The position numbers and the translations under genes were made by a program. From positions 62,001 to 126,000 of the forward strand of contig CAMYAM010000001.1 of assembly GCA_947253875.1 (NCBI GenBank): a stretch of DNA of 64,000 nt. The letters are read 5' to 3'. The stretch is from an uncultured Fastidiosipila sp. Lineage in GTDB: Bacteria; Bacillota; Clostridia; Saccharofermentanales; Fastidiosipilaceae. Positions 34,499 to 43,199 of this stretch are shown piece by piece. Under the pieces are notes generated by a model that made no database searches, was not told the DNA's origin, and saw only the letters and a program-made list of their open reading frames with translations. How positions within the stretch are numbered: position 1 is the stretch's first letter; each line of letters begins with the position of its first letter.

Positions 34499-34978
34499 CT
34501 AATCTCTAGCCTTAACAACAATTGTAATGTTGCTTGTTCTCTTGTTGATTGGTGAAGCACTACCTTTACCACGTGGTCTATAACGTTTTAGTGTTACACC
34601 CTGACCAACGTTGCACATTGCAACATATAAACTATCTTCTGACATGCCATTGTTATTAACAGCATTCGCTACAGCAGAATCTAATAATTTAATTAAATAC
34701 TCAGTAGCTACTTTATCAGTGTATTTTAGAATAGCTTTTGCTTCACGTACATCTTTATCTCTAATTTGATCTAAAACAATTTGTACTTTTCTTGGTGCAA
34801 CTCTTACGTTACTTACCTTAGCGACACCTCTGTCTTTACCAATACCAAGAATTTTACGTTGTTTCTTTGTCAAAACTGCAGGACGGTTAGATTTTGTGTG
34901 CTTTTGTGCATATAATTCTAATACTTCTTCGCGATTATCTTCTAAATATGCTTTAGTATATTTCTTTTCCAAAATCAT
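34499..34978 (-). CDS. rplV: Large ribosomal subunit protein uL22 with N-terminal extension
   Basis: The core from about residue 50 onward is L22: VSNVRVAPRKVQIVLDQIRDK, LDSAVANAVNNNGM and the hairpin GVTLKRYRPRGKGSASPINK that lines the exit tunnel. The protein is 159 residues against about 110-115 normally. The extra 45-50 residues at the N-terminus are charged (MILEKKYTKAYLEDNREEVL, then a Lys-rich part). The ATG at 34978 is closely preceded by AGGAGG and no internal Met fits as well, so the extension is probably translated. Confidence 0.94.
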   Translation of the reverse strand: MILEKKYTKAYLEDNREEVLELYAQKHTKSNRPAVLTKKQRKILGIGKDRGVAKVSNVRVAPRKVQIVLDQIRDKDVREAKAILKYTDKVATEYLIKLLDSAVANAVNNNGMSEDSLYVAMCNVGQGVTLKRYRPRGKGSASPINKRTSNITIVVKARD

Positions 34979-34985
34979 TTACCTC

Positions 34986-35270
34986 CTATTTTTTCAATCC
35001 AACTTTTTTCTCTGAACGTTTGTGGCCACGGAATAAGCGTGTTGTTGCAAATTCACCTAATTTGTGTCCTACCATGTCTTCTGTGATATATACAGGAACA
35101 TGTTTACGTCCATCATGAACAGCTATTGTATGTCCTACCATCTCTGGGAAGATAGTAGAAGCTCTTGACCAAGTTTTAATAACTTGTTTCTCATTTGCAT
35201 CGTTTTGTGCGCGAACTTTCTTTATTAAAGATTCTTCGACAAAAAAGCCTTTTTTTGCTGAACGACTCAT
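34986..35270 (-). CDS. rpsS: Small ribosomal subunit protein uS19
   Basis: This 94-residue head protein starts MSRSAKKGFFVEESLIKKV and contains IKTWSRASTIFPEMVGHTI, HDGRKHVPVYITEDMVGHKLGEFA with a basic tail. The length and order (rplB, rpsS, rplV) are standard. Confidence 0.97.
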   Translation of the reverse strand: MSRSAKKGFFVEESLIKKVRAQNDANEKQVIKTWSRASTIFPEMVGHTIAVHDGRKHVPVYITEDMVGHKLGEFATTRLFRGHKRSEKKVGLKK

Positions 35271-35281
35271 TTATTTTCCTC

Positions 35282-36109
35282 CTACTTTCTTCTTCTTACA
35301 ATATATTTATTGGAAGGTTTATTCTTCTTACGAGTTTTGTAACCCAATGTTTTTTGACCCCAAGGTGAAACTGGACTTGGACGACCAACTGGTGATTTAC
35401 CTTCACCACCACCATGAGGGTGATCGTTAGGGTTCATAACTACACCACGTACGTGAGGTCTTTTACCTTTATATCTTGTCTTACCAGCTTTACCTACGTT
35501 TACGTTCTCATGTTCTGCGTTTCCAACTACACCAATTGTTGCCTTACATTCTAGTAAAACTAATCTGTATTCACCTGAAGGTAGCTTAAGGTTTGCATAT
35601 TTACCTTCTTTAGCTACTAGTTGAGCACCTGCACCAGCAGTTCTAACCATTTGTGCTCCGTAACCTGGCTTCAATTCAACATTGTGAACCATTGTACCTG
35701 TAGGAATATCTTTTAATTTCTTAGTATTACCAACTCTGATTTCTGCTGTTTCGCCACTAAGAACTTTATCACCTTCTTTTAATCCTTTTGGTTGTAAGAT
35801 ATATCTTTTCTCACCATCTAGATATTGTAATAAAGCGATGAAAGCGGTACGGTTTGGATCGTATTCAACAGCAATTACTTTTGCTGGTACTCCATCTTTA
35901 TCTCTACGCCAATCGATCTCACGCAATTTACGTTTGTTACCACCACCTCTGAAGCGAATGGTTATCTTACCTGAGTTATTACGACCGCTACCTCTTTTTT
36001 TAGATTTAGCTAGTCTTTTCTCCGGGCTCTTCTTTGTCAATCCTGAGTAATCAACGACTGACATTCCTCTTCTTGCAGGAGAAGTTGGTTTATAATTTTT
36101 AACTGCCAT
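35282..36109 (-). CDS. rplB: Large ribosomal subunit protein uL2
   Basis: This 275-residue protein lies near the peptidyl transferase centre. Diagnostic segments are GRNNSGKITIRFRGGGNKRK, VPAKVIAVEYDPNRTAFIAL, and the C-terminal GVVMNPNDHPHGGGEGKSP with the conserved His. It ends in a basic tail (SNKYIVRRRK). Start follows AAGGAGAT. Confidence 0.97.
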   Translation of the reverse strand: MAVKNYKPTSPARRGMSVVDYSGLTKKSPEKRLAKSKKRGSGRNNSGKITIRFRGGGNKRKLREIDWRRDKDGVPAKVIAVEYDPNRTAFIALLQYLDGEKRYILQPKGLKEGDKVLSGETAEIRVGNTKKLKDIPTGTMVHNVELKPGYGAQMVRTAGAGAQLVAKEGKYANLKLPSGEYRLVLLECKATIGVVGNAEHENVNVGKAGKTRYKGKRPHVRGVVMNPNDHPHGGGEGKSPVGRPSPVSPWGQKTLGYKTRKKNKPSNKYIVRRRK

Positions 36110-36130
36110 ATTTTATCTCCTTGTCTGAGT

Positions 36131-36484
36131 CTATTGTCCGAAACCTAAATCTTCAATTGAAGATTTGTATTTTCTGTCGGACTTAACTTCTTTTCCACCT
36201 TCACCTAAGTACTTAGATTCTTCTGGATTTGTATCAATTTGCACTACAGCTTTTTTCCAATTTGAAGTATAACCTTGGTTCATACCTACGCGTTTTTTCT
36301 TACCTGGAATGTTCATTGTGTTAACTTTTAAAACCTTAACTTCGAACAATTCTTCAACTGCTTTTCTTATTTCAGGTTTCTTAGCATCTTTTGCCACTTC
36401 GAAAGTATAACGACCATCTGCCATACCTTCAGCTGAACGTTCGGTAATAATAGGTCTTTTAATTATCTCGTACGGACTTTTCAT
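36131..36484 (-). CDS. rplW: Large ribosomal subunit protein uL23 with C-terminal tail
   Basis: L23 binds the signal recognition particle and trigger factor at the tunnel exit. It starts MKSPYEIIKRPIITERSAEGM and contains EVKVLKVNTMNIPGKKKRVG. It is 117 residues, about 20 longer than typical, owing to a charged tail (ESKYLGEGGKEVKSDRKYKS onward). Its ATG overlaps the rplD stop by one base. Confidence 0.96.
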   Translation of the reverse strand: MKSPYEIIKRPIITERSAEGMADGRYTFEVAKDAKKPEIRKAVEELFEVKVLKVNTMNIPGKKKRVGMNQGYTSNWKKAVVQIDTNPEESKYLGEGGKEVKSDRKYKSSIEDLGFGQ

Positions 36485-37107
36485 TATGCGTATACCTCCT
36501 CAATTTTATCAGCGGCTGCTTTTGTCAACACTAATACATCGCTGTTTAAAATGTCATATACATTAATTGTATTGAAGTGTGCATAATTTGCATTTGCTAA
36601 GTTTCTGATTGATAGCTCAGCTGCTTTATTATCATGTTCTAATACAAATAAAGCTTTGCCTTCGTTATTTAAACCTTTTAAGAAATTAGCAATTTCTTTT
36701 GTCTTTGGTTCGCTTAGTGCAATTTCATCTAATACATATATATTATTTGCTTTTGCTTTTAAGCTTAAGACTGACTTCAATGCAATTCTTCTTTGTTTCT
36801 TAGGAACTGATAGTTTGTAACTTCTTGGTGTAGGTCCAAAGACTACTCCACCACCAATGAATTGAGGTGCTCTTATTGAACCTGCACGAGCTCTACCTGT
36901 ACCTTTTTGGCGCCATGGTTTTTTACCACCGCCACTTACTTCACTTCTATTCTTAACTTTTGAAGTACCTTGTCGCATATTAGCTAGTTGAGCTTTAACT
37001 ACTTGATAGATTAAATCTTCTTTAGCTTCAATACCATAAATTGAGTCAGCTAGTTCGTAATCGCCTACAACTTTACCTGCTAAATTCAATACATCTACTT
37101 TTGCCAT
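36484..37107 (-). CDS. rplD: Large ribosomal subunit protein uL4
   Basis: This 207-residue protein has the tunnel-reaching loop RQGTSKVKNRSEVSGGGKKP, WRQKGTGRARAGSIRAPQFI and VFGPTPRSYKLSVPKKQRR, which are diagnostic. L4 autoregulates the S10 operon in Escherichia coli; whether it does so here is unknown. It is spaced 17 bases from rplC. Confidence 0.97.
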   Translation of the reverse strand: MAKVDVLNLAGKVVGDYELADSIYGIEAKEDLIYQVVKAQLANMRQGTSKVKNRSEVSGGGKKPWRQKGTGRARAGSIRAPQFIGGGVVFGPTPRSYKLSVPKKQRRIALKSVLSLKAKANNIYVLDEIALSEPKTKEIANFLKGLNNEGKALFVLEHDNKAAELSIRNLANANYAHFNTINVYDILNSDVLVLTKAAADKIEEVYA

Positions 37108-37124
37108 TTAACGTCTCCTTAATC

Positions 37125-37769
37125 CTATTTATGTTTGCCAGCTTTGACTGTGTCGGCAATACTAACAACATTTCCGTTAGAACCAGGAATAGCACCCTTA
37201 AGAACAACAATATTTCTTTCACCATCAACTAGAACTACTTCTAAGTTTTGGATTGTAACTTTCTTGTTACCCATTTGACCTGGAAGTTTTTTACCTTTGA
37301 AAACTCTTGATGGTGATGCTGATGCTCCAAGAGAACCTACACCTCTGTGATATTTAGAACCGTGATCTTCTAAACCACCACTTTGACCGTGACGTTTAAC
37401 GTTACCAGCATATCCTTTACCTTTTGATGTACCTGTTACGTCTACGAAATCACCAACAGCGAACATCTCGTCTACTTTTATTTCTTGTCCTAATTCATAA
37501 GCACCTGAGTCTTCAACACGGAACTCTACTAAATTACGAAATGTCTTTGTACCTGCTTTATCGAATTGACCTTTGTCTGGTTTATTCAATAAATTCTCTC
37601 TTACTTCGTCATATGCTACTTTTACAGCCTCATATTGATCTACTTCTTGATTTTTCTTTTGAACTACGGTAACTGGTCCACAATCAATGACTGTTACAGG
37701 AATTGCACTTCCGTTATCGTCAAAAATTTGAGTCATACCAGCTTTTTTACCTAACATGAATTTACTCAT
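37125..37769 (-). CDS. rplC: Large ribosomal subunit protein uL3
   Basis: This 214-residue protein starts MSKFMLGKKAGMTQIFDDNG, with the central loop GYAGNVKRHGQSGGLEDHGSK and HRGVGSLGASASPSRVFKGKKLPGQMG split around residues 125-170. The final part VLKGAIPGSNGNVV is typical. The ATG follows AAGGAG. It is separated from rpsJ by 113 bases with no further gene. Confidence 0.96.
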   Translation of the reverse strand: MSKFMLGKKAGMTQIFDDNGSAIPVTVIDCGPVTVVQKKNQEVDQYEAVKVAYDEVRENLLNKPDKGQFDKAGTKTFRNLVEFRVEDSGAYELGQEIKVDEMFAVGDFVDVTGTSKGKGYAGNVKRHGQSGGLEDHGSKYHRGVGSLGASASPSRVFKGKKLPGQMGNKKVTIQNLEVVLVDGERNIVVLKGAIPGSNGNVVSIADTVKAGKHK

Positions 37770-37882
37770 TATTTTCTCCTTCTTTGGTTATTGGTTCGTT
37801 ATTCTACGAACATTACCAGATACTTACTTCTCTTTTTTTATTAAAAATCGAAGAAATGGTTCTAAAACCTAGAGTATTCTGA

Positions 37883-38194
37883 TTACAACTTAATTTCTAT
37901 ATTTACGCCTGCTGGAATATCCAACTTCATCAAAGCTTCAACAGTTTTGGTGTTTGGTGCGTAGATATCAATCAAACGTTTATGTGTACGCATCTCGAAT
38001 TGCTCACGTGAGTCCTTGTCAACATGTGGTGAACGTAAAATTGTTACAACCTCTTTCTTTGTTGGCAAAGGAATTGGACCTGAAACTGTTGCGCCTGTAC
38101 GGTTCGCTGTTTCAACAATTCTTTCTACCGATTCATCCAAAATTCTGTGTTCATATGCTTTCAAACGAATACGAATTTTTTGACTTATAGCCAT
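37883..38194 (-). CDS. rpsJ: Small ribosomal subunit protein uS10 / NusE
   Basis: This 103-residue protein is part of the 30S head and of the NusB-NusE antitermination complex. It reads QKIRIRLKAYEHRILDESVE, with SGPIPLPTKKEVVTILRSPH and REQFEMRTHKRLIDI. It is the first gene of the ribosomal cluster; the start follows AGGAGGGAAAT. A leader of about 250 bases precedes it. Confidence 0.97.
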   Translation of the reverse strand: MAISQKIRIRLKAYEHRILDESVERIVETANRTGATVSGPIPLPTKKEVVTILRSPHVDKDSREQFEMRTHKRLIDIYAPNTKTVEALMKLDIPAGVNIEIKL

Positions 38195-38447
38195 ATTTCC
38201 CTCCTATTTCTGCTGCTACAGGCTGCTACTTTTCCGGGTGTTTCATATCAAAACAAAACTAAATTTACACGACTTCACAAAAATATGGAACCGCATTTCT
38301 GTGATTCCCATGTAAAAGTCTAAAAGTATCACCTGTCGCCAAATCTTTTGATCTAGCCACGTACAACCGAAGTTCCCTCCACAGGTTTGCAGCTCCTTGT
38401 GTAGCAATCTTCAGCTGTTAAATCGTCTTTTGCGATTTACTGTGCTT
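38195..38447 (-). promoter_or_regulatory. Long 5-prime leader of the S10 operon
   Basis: There are about 250 bases between the predicted start site (near 38446) and rpsJ, with no credible ORF. The transcript begins close to a hairpin TAAATCG-CAAAAGA-CGATTTA (about 38418-38440). It carries further G-rich segments with complementary ACCTGT and ACAGGT stretches about 45 bases apart (near 38380 and 38335). The length and structure suggest an autoregulatory r-protein leader, but no known family was matched by eye. Confidence 0.45.
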
Positions 38448-38451
38448 AAGC

Positions 38452-38480
38452 ATTCTATATTTAATATCAATAAACTTCAA
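38452..38480 (-). promoter_or_regulatory. Promoter of the S10 ribosomal operon
   Basis: Minus-strand TTGAAG (38480-38475) and TAGAAT (38457-38452) are separated by 17 bp, upstream of the rpsJ leader and just past the end of the AEC transporter gene. The -10 hexamer is the same as at the tRNA and rpmJ promoters. Confidence 0.65.
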
Positions 38481-38576
38481 GTAAAAAATTGCTTTTTTCA
38501 TCTATTTTCTTGGGTTTCATCTGTTTTTTTTACAAATTCGTCATTTTGCACAAAACAAAATTCATCTTCTCTGTTT

Positions 38577-39521
38577 TTATAACTGAATTGCGGATACTGA
38601 TGATAACATCCCCAACAAAACAACTACTGTAATTATTGCAAATAGAGTGGTGTAAACAACGATATTATTTGCTAGCTCAGCATCTCCACCACTTGATACA
38701 GCTTGCGGGTAACTTATAACTGATGTAGGTCCTGCAGAGGCTACTAGTACAGCAATTAAATCTGCGTTTCTCATTCCTAGAACATATGCTGTAGCTAATG
38801 CAAGTCCAGGAACAATAAGTAGCTTTGCTAAAACTGTAAACCAAAGTGATTTATCTTTAATACCTGAAGTGCTTAATCTGAAGGTTCCACCTAACAAGAT
38901 AAAAGACAAAGGTGTTGAGGCTCTTGATAGGCCTTTGCTTGCGTTTAAGATAAATTTAGGTAGATTAACTCCTAGCATCTTAATCACAAGTCCTATTATC
39001 GCAGCTACCATTATGGGGTTTGTAAGTAGTTTTTTAAGACTATCTTTAAAACTTGCCTTTCCTTCCATAAAAATAACAAAACAAAAAATTGGCAATATAC
39101 TATTAAATGGAATACTTAAAGTTGCTGCTAACGATACAGTTGCAAGCTGTGAACTGGCCAAAATATTATTAGCCAAAGGTAAACCGAAAAGAACAGCACT
39201 TCCTCTAGTTATACCTTGAAGCATTACAGATCTTTTTCTATTATCTTTCTCCACTAAATAAACAATAATTATATATAATAGAAAATTTAATATATAAAAT
39301 AAAGATATGTATATCAAAGTACTAGATGACCAAACATCACTCAAATCAGCGTTATAGATATTATCAAAAACTAAAATAGGCAACAAAACATTAAACAATA
39401 AAGTATTGAATTCAGCAAAACCATCTCGACTAATAATATCCCTCTTATTTAGCCAAACACCCAAAAGCAAAAATACAACTAGTGGCAAAACAGCTTCAAC
39501 AGCTAAAACAAAATTTTCCAT
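38577..39521 (-). CDS. AEC-family transporter (auxin efflux carrier/malate permease fold)
   Basis: This 314-residue membrane protein has about ten helices arranged as two five-helix halves, with the family segments LLLGVWLNKRDIISRDGFAEFN near the N-terminus and ASAGPTSVISYPQAVSSGGDAE near the C-terminus. Bacterial members move malate, malonate or other organic acids; the substrate here is unknown. It lies 99 bases downstream of hslO and upstream of the S10 promoter. No clear terminator was found in the following 95 bases. Confidence 0.85.
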   Translation of the reverse strand: MENFVLAVEAVLPLVVFLLLGVWLNKRDIISRDGFAEFNTLLFNVLLPILVFDNIYNADLSDVWSSSTLIYISLFYILNFLLYIIIVYLVEKDNRKRSVMLQGITRGSAVLFGLPLANNILASSQLATVSLAATLSIPFNSILPIFCFVIFMEGKASFKDSLKKLLTNPIMVAAIIGLVIKMLGVNLPKFILNASKGLSRASTPLSFILLGGTFRLSTSGIKDKSLWFTVLAKLLIVPGLALATAYVLGMRNADLIAVLVASAGPTSVISYPQAVSSGGDAELANNIVVYTTLFAIITVVVLLGMLSSVSAIQL

Positions 39522-39620
39522 TACAACCTTTTCTAATTTTTGTATATCAATTTATTCATAATCAACTTACTTGTACAATTAATTAATTGAATGAGTAACT
39601 ATATCTTTTATGAAAACAAA

Positions 39621-40535
39621 TTAATTACCCTCTAAAGTATCTTTTCTAATTGAATAAATTTCTTTTAATTCATCTTGTGCAAAATTGTATACCTTATTAC
39701 AAAACTCACAAATTAACTCAATACCTGACTCATCCTCACTTAATTCTAACAAGTCCTCTGCTCCTAATGTCAATAGCGCATCGTACATTCTATCTTTAGA
39801 GCAGTCGCAGTAAAACTTACTTTCTTTAACAGAAAGATATTCAATATCTGCACCAATAAATAGATTAAGAATCTCAGCCGGATCAAATCCTTCCTCCATT
39901 AAATATGAAATCTCAGGAAAACCAGCTATCCTTTGCTCTAGGTAATCTATAGTCTCATCTTTAGCACCTGGAAGAGCTTGGATCATCATCCCGCCAGCAT
40001 GTTTGATCCCATTTTCATCACATAAAACACCTAGTGCTAAAATTGTTGGTAATTGTTCTGATTGATATAAGTAATAGGTTAAATCTTCTGCTATCTCACC
40101 TGATATTAACGGAACTGATCCTGTATAAGGCTTCGCTCCTGCTTGTTTTCTCGTAATACTAAGATTTCCATTACCTACCGCTGCTGCAACATTGAATTTT
40201 TTGTCATTATAGAAAATACTCTCTACAACAGGATTATCAACATAGCCTTTGACTGTACCATCTTCATTTGCTACTGCTGTAATGCCTTGCAAAGGTCCAT
40301 CTGATTTTATCTTTCCTGACAATAAATCTCCTGGATTTTTTAGATCTTGGCTTATTAACTGTAATCCTGACATGAAACGTCCTAAAGCTACTGCTGCAAT
40401 TGGGCTTAAACCATGAGCTTCACTTGCTGCAGTAACTGTCTGAGTTGAGCGTATAGCTGTCATCCTGACTTCTGAATTAACCCCTAGAGCTCTTACAATA
40501 TGGTCTCCCTCTGGGTGTAAATTTAGTTTATTCAT
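39621..40535 (-). CDS. hslO: Redox-regulated chaperone Hsp33
   Basis: This 304-residue cytoplasmic holdase is activated by oxidation. The N-terminal domain has ALGRFMSGLQLIS and YVDNPVVE. The zinc/redox switch near the C-terminus shows the four expected cysteines as CDC and CEFC (about residues 243-277). It sits 80 bases downstream of a methyltransferase gene. No unusual feature was noted apart from slight extra length. Confidence 0.95.
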   Translation of the reverse strand: MNKLNLHPEGDHIVRALGVNSEVRMTAIRSTQTVTAASEAHGLSPIAAVALGRFMSGLQLISQDLKNPGDLLSGKIKSDGPLQGITAVANEDGTVKGYVDNPVVESIFYNDKKFNVAAAVGNGNLSITRKQAGAKPYTGSVPLISGEIAEDLTYYLYQSEQLPTILALGVLCDENGIKHAGGMMIQALPGAKDETIDYLEQRIAGFPEISYLMEEGFDPAEILNLFIGADIEYLSVKESKFYCDCSKDRMYDALLTLGAEDLLELSEDESGIELICEFCNKVYNFAQDELKEIYSIRKDTLEGN

Positions 40536-40615
40536 TTATTCACCTTTTTCTTCAATTTATCCTTAATTTATATTTAATATTCATATTTAACACAATATAT
40601 TTAACTCTATAAATT

Positions 40616-41428
40616 CTAGATTTTTGTCGCTTTTATAAAAATTCGTTTGCCATCCCACATGTCTGTGAATTCAGTATTTTCAATAAACTCAACACTCATG
40701 CCAATGAACTCTAAGTATTCTTTGATAAGATTAGGATAGTGGTAATACTCGAGCAAGCTTGAATCTTTCCTTATATATCTGCCATCAGTCTCTCTTTTAA
40801 AAGTCGTTATAGTTGCCTCATTAATTAAGTCTGAATCAGAAAAGTCATTCTCCCATATAATTACATAATCATCTGTAACACTATGATATATATTATTTCC
40901 AAGATCATCTTGCATGTAATCGAGTGAATGCAAATCAAAAATCAAAATTCCTTTATTTTTAAGCAACTCACATGATTTCTGCAAAACTTGTACAATTTCA
41001 TCTTCATCTAAGTGGTTAAAGACGTCCAAACTTGTATAAATCAGGTCAACCTTTTCGTCCAAATCTAAATCGCAGATATCATCAAGAATAAATTCAGCTT
41101 GAAAACTTCTTGTCTTTACTGACTCACTATCATTTCTAACAATTTTGGAATTAGCAATTTCTAGCATTTCAGAAGAGTTATCAACACCAATAACTTTCCA
41201 ACCTCTATCTGCCATTGCTAAAGTTACAGAACCTGTTCCGCAGCCTAAATCAAGTGCAAGTAAATCTCCAGTATCATGTGATCCAACATTGTCTTTTTGT
41301 AAATTTGAAATAGTTCTCTTGAACTCCTGATCTAAAAACTCAGCCCAGAGTTCTGGAAGTCTACTTGTATCAAAATCTTGAAACTGATCATAAAACTCCG
41401 CAATTACATCATAAAAATCTAGCATCAT
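40616..41428 (-). CDS. Class I SAM-dependent methyltransferase
   Basis: This 270-residue protein has a Rossmann-type methyltransferase fold. SAM-binding motif I is LLALDLGCGTGSVTLAMADR (about 62-81), followed by VIGVDNSSEMLEIA and the motif IV-like DLIYTSLDVFNHL. The N-terminal FYDVIAEFYDQFQDFD is common in Firmicute members near ctpA. The substrate is unknown. It is separated by only three bases from ctpA, so it is translated from the same mRNA. Confidence 0.85.
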   Translation of the reverse strand: MMLDFYDVIAEFYDQFQDFDTSRLPELWAEFLDQEFKRTISNLQKDNVGSHDTGDLLALDLGCGTGSVTLAMADRGWKVIGVDNSSEMLEIANSKIVRNDSESVKTRSFQAEFILDDICDLDLDEKVDLIYTSLDVFNHLDEDEIVQVLQKSCELLKNKGILIFDLHSLDYMQDDLGNNIYHSVTDDYVIIWENDFSDSDLINEATITTFKRETDGRYIRKDSSLLEYYHYPNLIKEYLEFIGMSVEFIENTEFTDMWDGKRIFIKATKI

Positions 41429-41431
41429 CTA

Positions 41432-43033
41432 TTACTTTTCTAATTTTTTAATATATTCTATGGCTTTGCTCAAGTCAGGATCCTCAGAAGCCTCAAGCTC
41501 ATAAATTGCTTTCTTCTGGAGTGTTTCTTTACTTGGCCCTTCAGACTCTATATTAGGGGTAATTCCTTTACCTTCAATTAAATCTCCTTTTGGAAGATAA
41601 TAATTAAAGATAGTAATATTAGCACCAGAATGATCCATCAATTCAAACATTCGTGTTCCAGAACCTTTACCAAATGTCTTAGAGCCAATTAGTACAGCCT
41701 TATCATGATCTCTCAATGCTCCACTAAATAATTCTGCTGCTGAGGCAGTATTACCATTGACAAGTATTGCATAACGCATCTCATCAGGTACCATCTTTCC
41801 ATCTTTAGAATCCCAAGTTTCTCGCATAGCTTGACCTCTGTCCCTGCCTTTGATCTCGGCAATTCTCGCTTCATCTAAAAGCATATCTACAACCTTGATC
41901 AATGAGTCAGCACTTCCACCTGGGTTATATCTCATGTCAAAAACAATATTTTTAGCCCCAGATTCTAGTAAATTTTTAAGTCCTTCTTTGAACTGTTCTG
42001 GTAATGATATTGTAAAATCTGATATATAAAGATATCCAATACCATCTTCTAGCATTCTAGTTCTTACAACTTTTTGAACGACCTCTCCTCTGATGACTGT
42101 AACTTTCATTTCTTTGTCGTCCCTTTTTACTGTAATTTCAACTGGGCTACCAGCTTCTCCTCTAACATTTTTAGCCAAATCCGAGGCATCAGTAAATTCA
42201 CTAACATTCTTTCCAGCTACCTCTGTGATTACATCGCCTCTTTTAAGCCCTGCGCTCTCAGCTGGACTTTTTTCCATGATCTCTGTAATTAGATATTCGC
42301 CTGCTTCAGTTTTTCTAACACTTGCTCCTATACCGTAGTAATTACCTTTCATTGCTTCATTAAAATCAGCTAAATTTTCTTTTGACAAATAATAGGTATA
42401 TGGATTATCAACTGCGTCTAAAATACCCTTACTCATGTATGAAATAATTTCTTTAGAACTTAACGTTGAGTAGTAGTTATCTTGTAGTAATTTAACTATT
42501 TGAGCTAATTTGTCAGCTTCTTTCTTAGTTTCAGGATCATCTGTATGAATTGAAAGTCCTAGGCCTTGAATTGAATGTATATTCGAGTCAGAAGTATTAT
42601 TTCCTGACAAATTAGGACCTGGTAATATACCACCTTTAGTTAAATTCCAGACTAAAACACTCGTAATTATCGCAGTTATTAAAGCTGTTAAAAGAATCAC
42701 AAATACTGTGTTATTAGCTTGTCTCGTTTTAGCAAATTGTTGATTCATGCGTACATAAACGTCATGTAATTCATTTGGGTTGTTAGGAATTTGTCCGCCA
42801 TTACCTGGAAAGACATCACTAATTTGCTCATCAGCTTGAGTTTTATTTTCACCATCTCCCGCAAGATTACTAGAATCTAAAGGTTCTCTTGATTCATATT
42901 TAGCTTTTGGTCTTTCCATAGCATTGGGATCCCAAGATCCATGTGTATATTCTGAATCATAGCCTGATTCACTTTGCTTTGGATCATAATTGTTATTTTC
43001 ATCATTATTAAATTTATTATCATTATTGTTCAT
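41432..43033 (-). CDS. ctpA: S41-family C-terminal processing peptidase CtpA
   Basis: This 533-residue protease has a hydrophilic, Asn/Asp-rich cytoplasmic N-terminus (about 1-108) and one membrane helix (about 109-130). A PDZ domain with SPAESAGLKRGDVITEVAGK (about 258-277) and the S41 catalytic domain follow outside. The catalytic Ser is in NGNTASAAELFSGAL and the Lys in GSKTFGKGSG. Such proteases trim secreted or envelope proteins. It lies downstream of the ftsEX-hydrolase genes, past a strong terminator, so it probably has its own promoter. Confidence 0.93.
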   Translation of the reverse strand: MNNNDNKFNNDENNNYDPKQSESGYDSEYTHGSWDPNAMERPKAKYESREPLDSSNLAGDGENKTQADEQISDVFPGNGGQIPNNPNELHDVYVRMNQQFAKTRQANNTVFVILLTALITAIITSVLVWNLTKGGILPGPNLSGNNTSDSNIHSIQGLGLSIHTDDPETKKEADKLAQIVKLLQDNYYSTLSSKEIISYMSKGILDAVDNPYTYYLSKENLADFNEAMKGNYYGIGASVRKTEAGEYLITEIMEKSPAESAGLKRGDVITEVAGKNVSEFTDASDLAKNVRGEAGSPVEITVKRDDKEMKVTVIRGEVVQKVVRTRMLEDGIGYLYISDFTISLPEQFKEGLKNLLESGAKNIVFDMRYNPGGSADSLIKVVDMLLDEARIAEIKGRDRGQAMRETWDSKDGKMVPDEMRYAILVNGNTASAAELFSGALRDHDKAVLIGSKTFGKGSGTRMFELMDHSGANITIFNYYLPKGDLIEGKGITPNIESEGPSKETLQKKAIYELEASEDPDLSKAIEYIKKLEK

Positions 43034-43052
43034 TTCACACCTCTAGATGCAT

Positions 43053-43090
43053 AAAAGCTGATATCAAACTATATGATATCAGCTTTTTTA
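43053..43090 (-). terminator. Terminator of the ftsE-ftsX-hydrolase unit (bidirectional)
   Basis: AAAAGCTGATATC and GATATCAGCTTTT pair perfectly over 13 bp (43053-43087, 9-base loop), with short T-rich ends on both strands. It lies between the murein hydrolase stop and ctpA. Confidence 0.8.
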
Positions 43091-43120
43091 GTTTCATATC
43101 TAATTAAATTTGTATCTATT

Positions 43121-43156
43121 ACATTTTAAACATTTTAAACATTTTATACATTTGTA
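43121..43156. repeat. Short tandem repeat of a 9-bp unit
   Basis: Four consecutive imperfect copies of ACATTTTAA occur in the ctpA-hydrolase spacer; the first two are identical and the last two each differ slightly. No function is apparent. Confidence 0.6.
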
Positions 43157-43199
43157 TTTTCGTAATACACAAAGTGTCAATCACAAAATATTATTCTAT

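Noticed and set aside
43121..43156. Possible CRISPR-like or iteron repeat
   Set aside because: The units are 9 bp, contiguous, without spacers or nearby cas or replication genes; it is a simple AT-rich tandem repeat.
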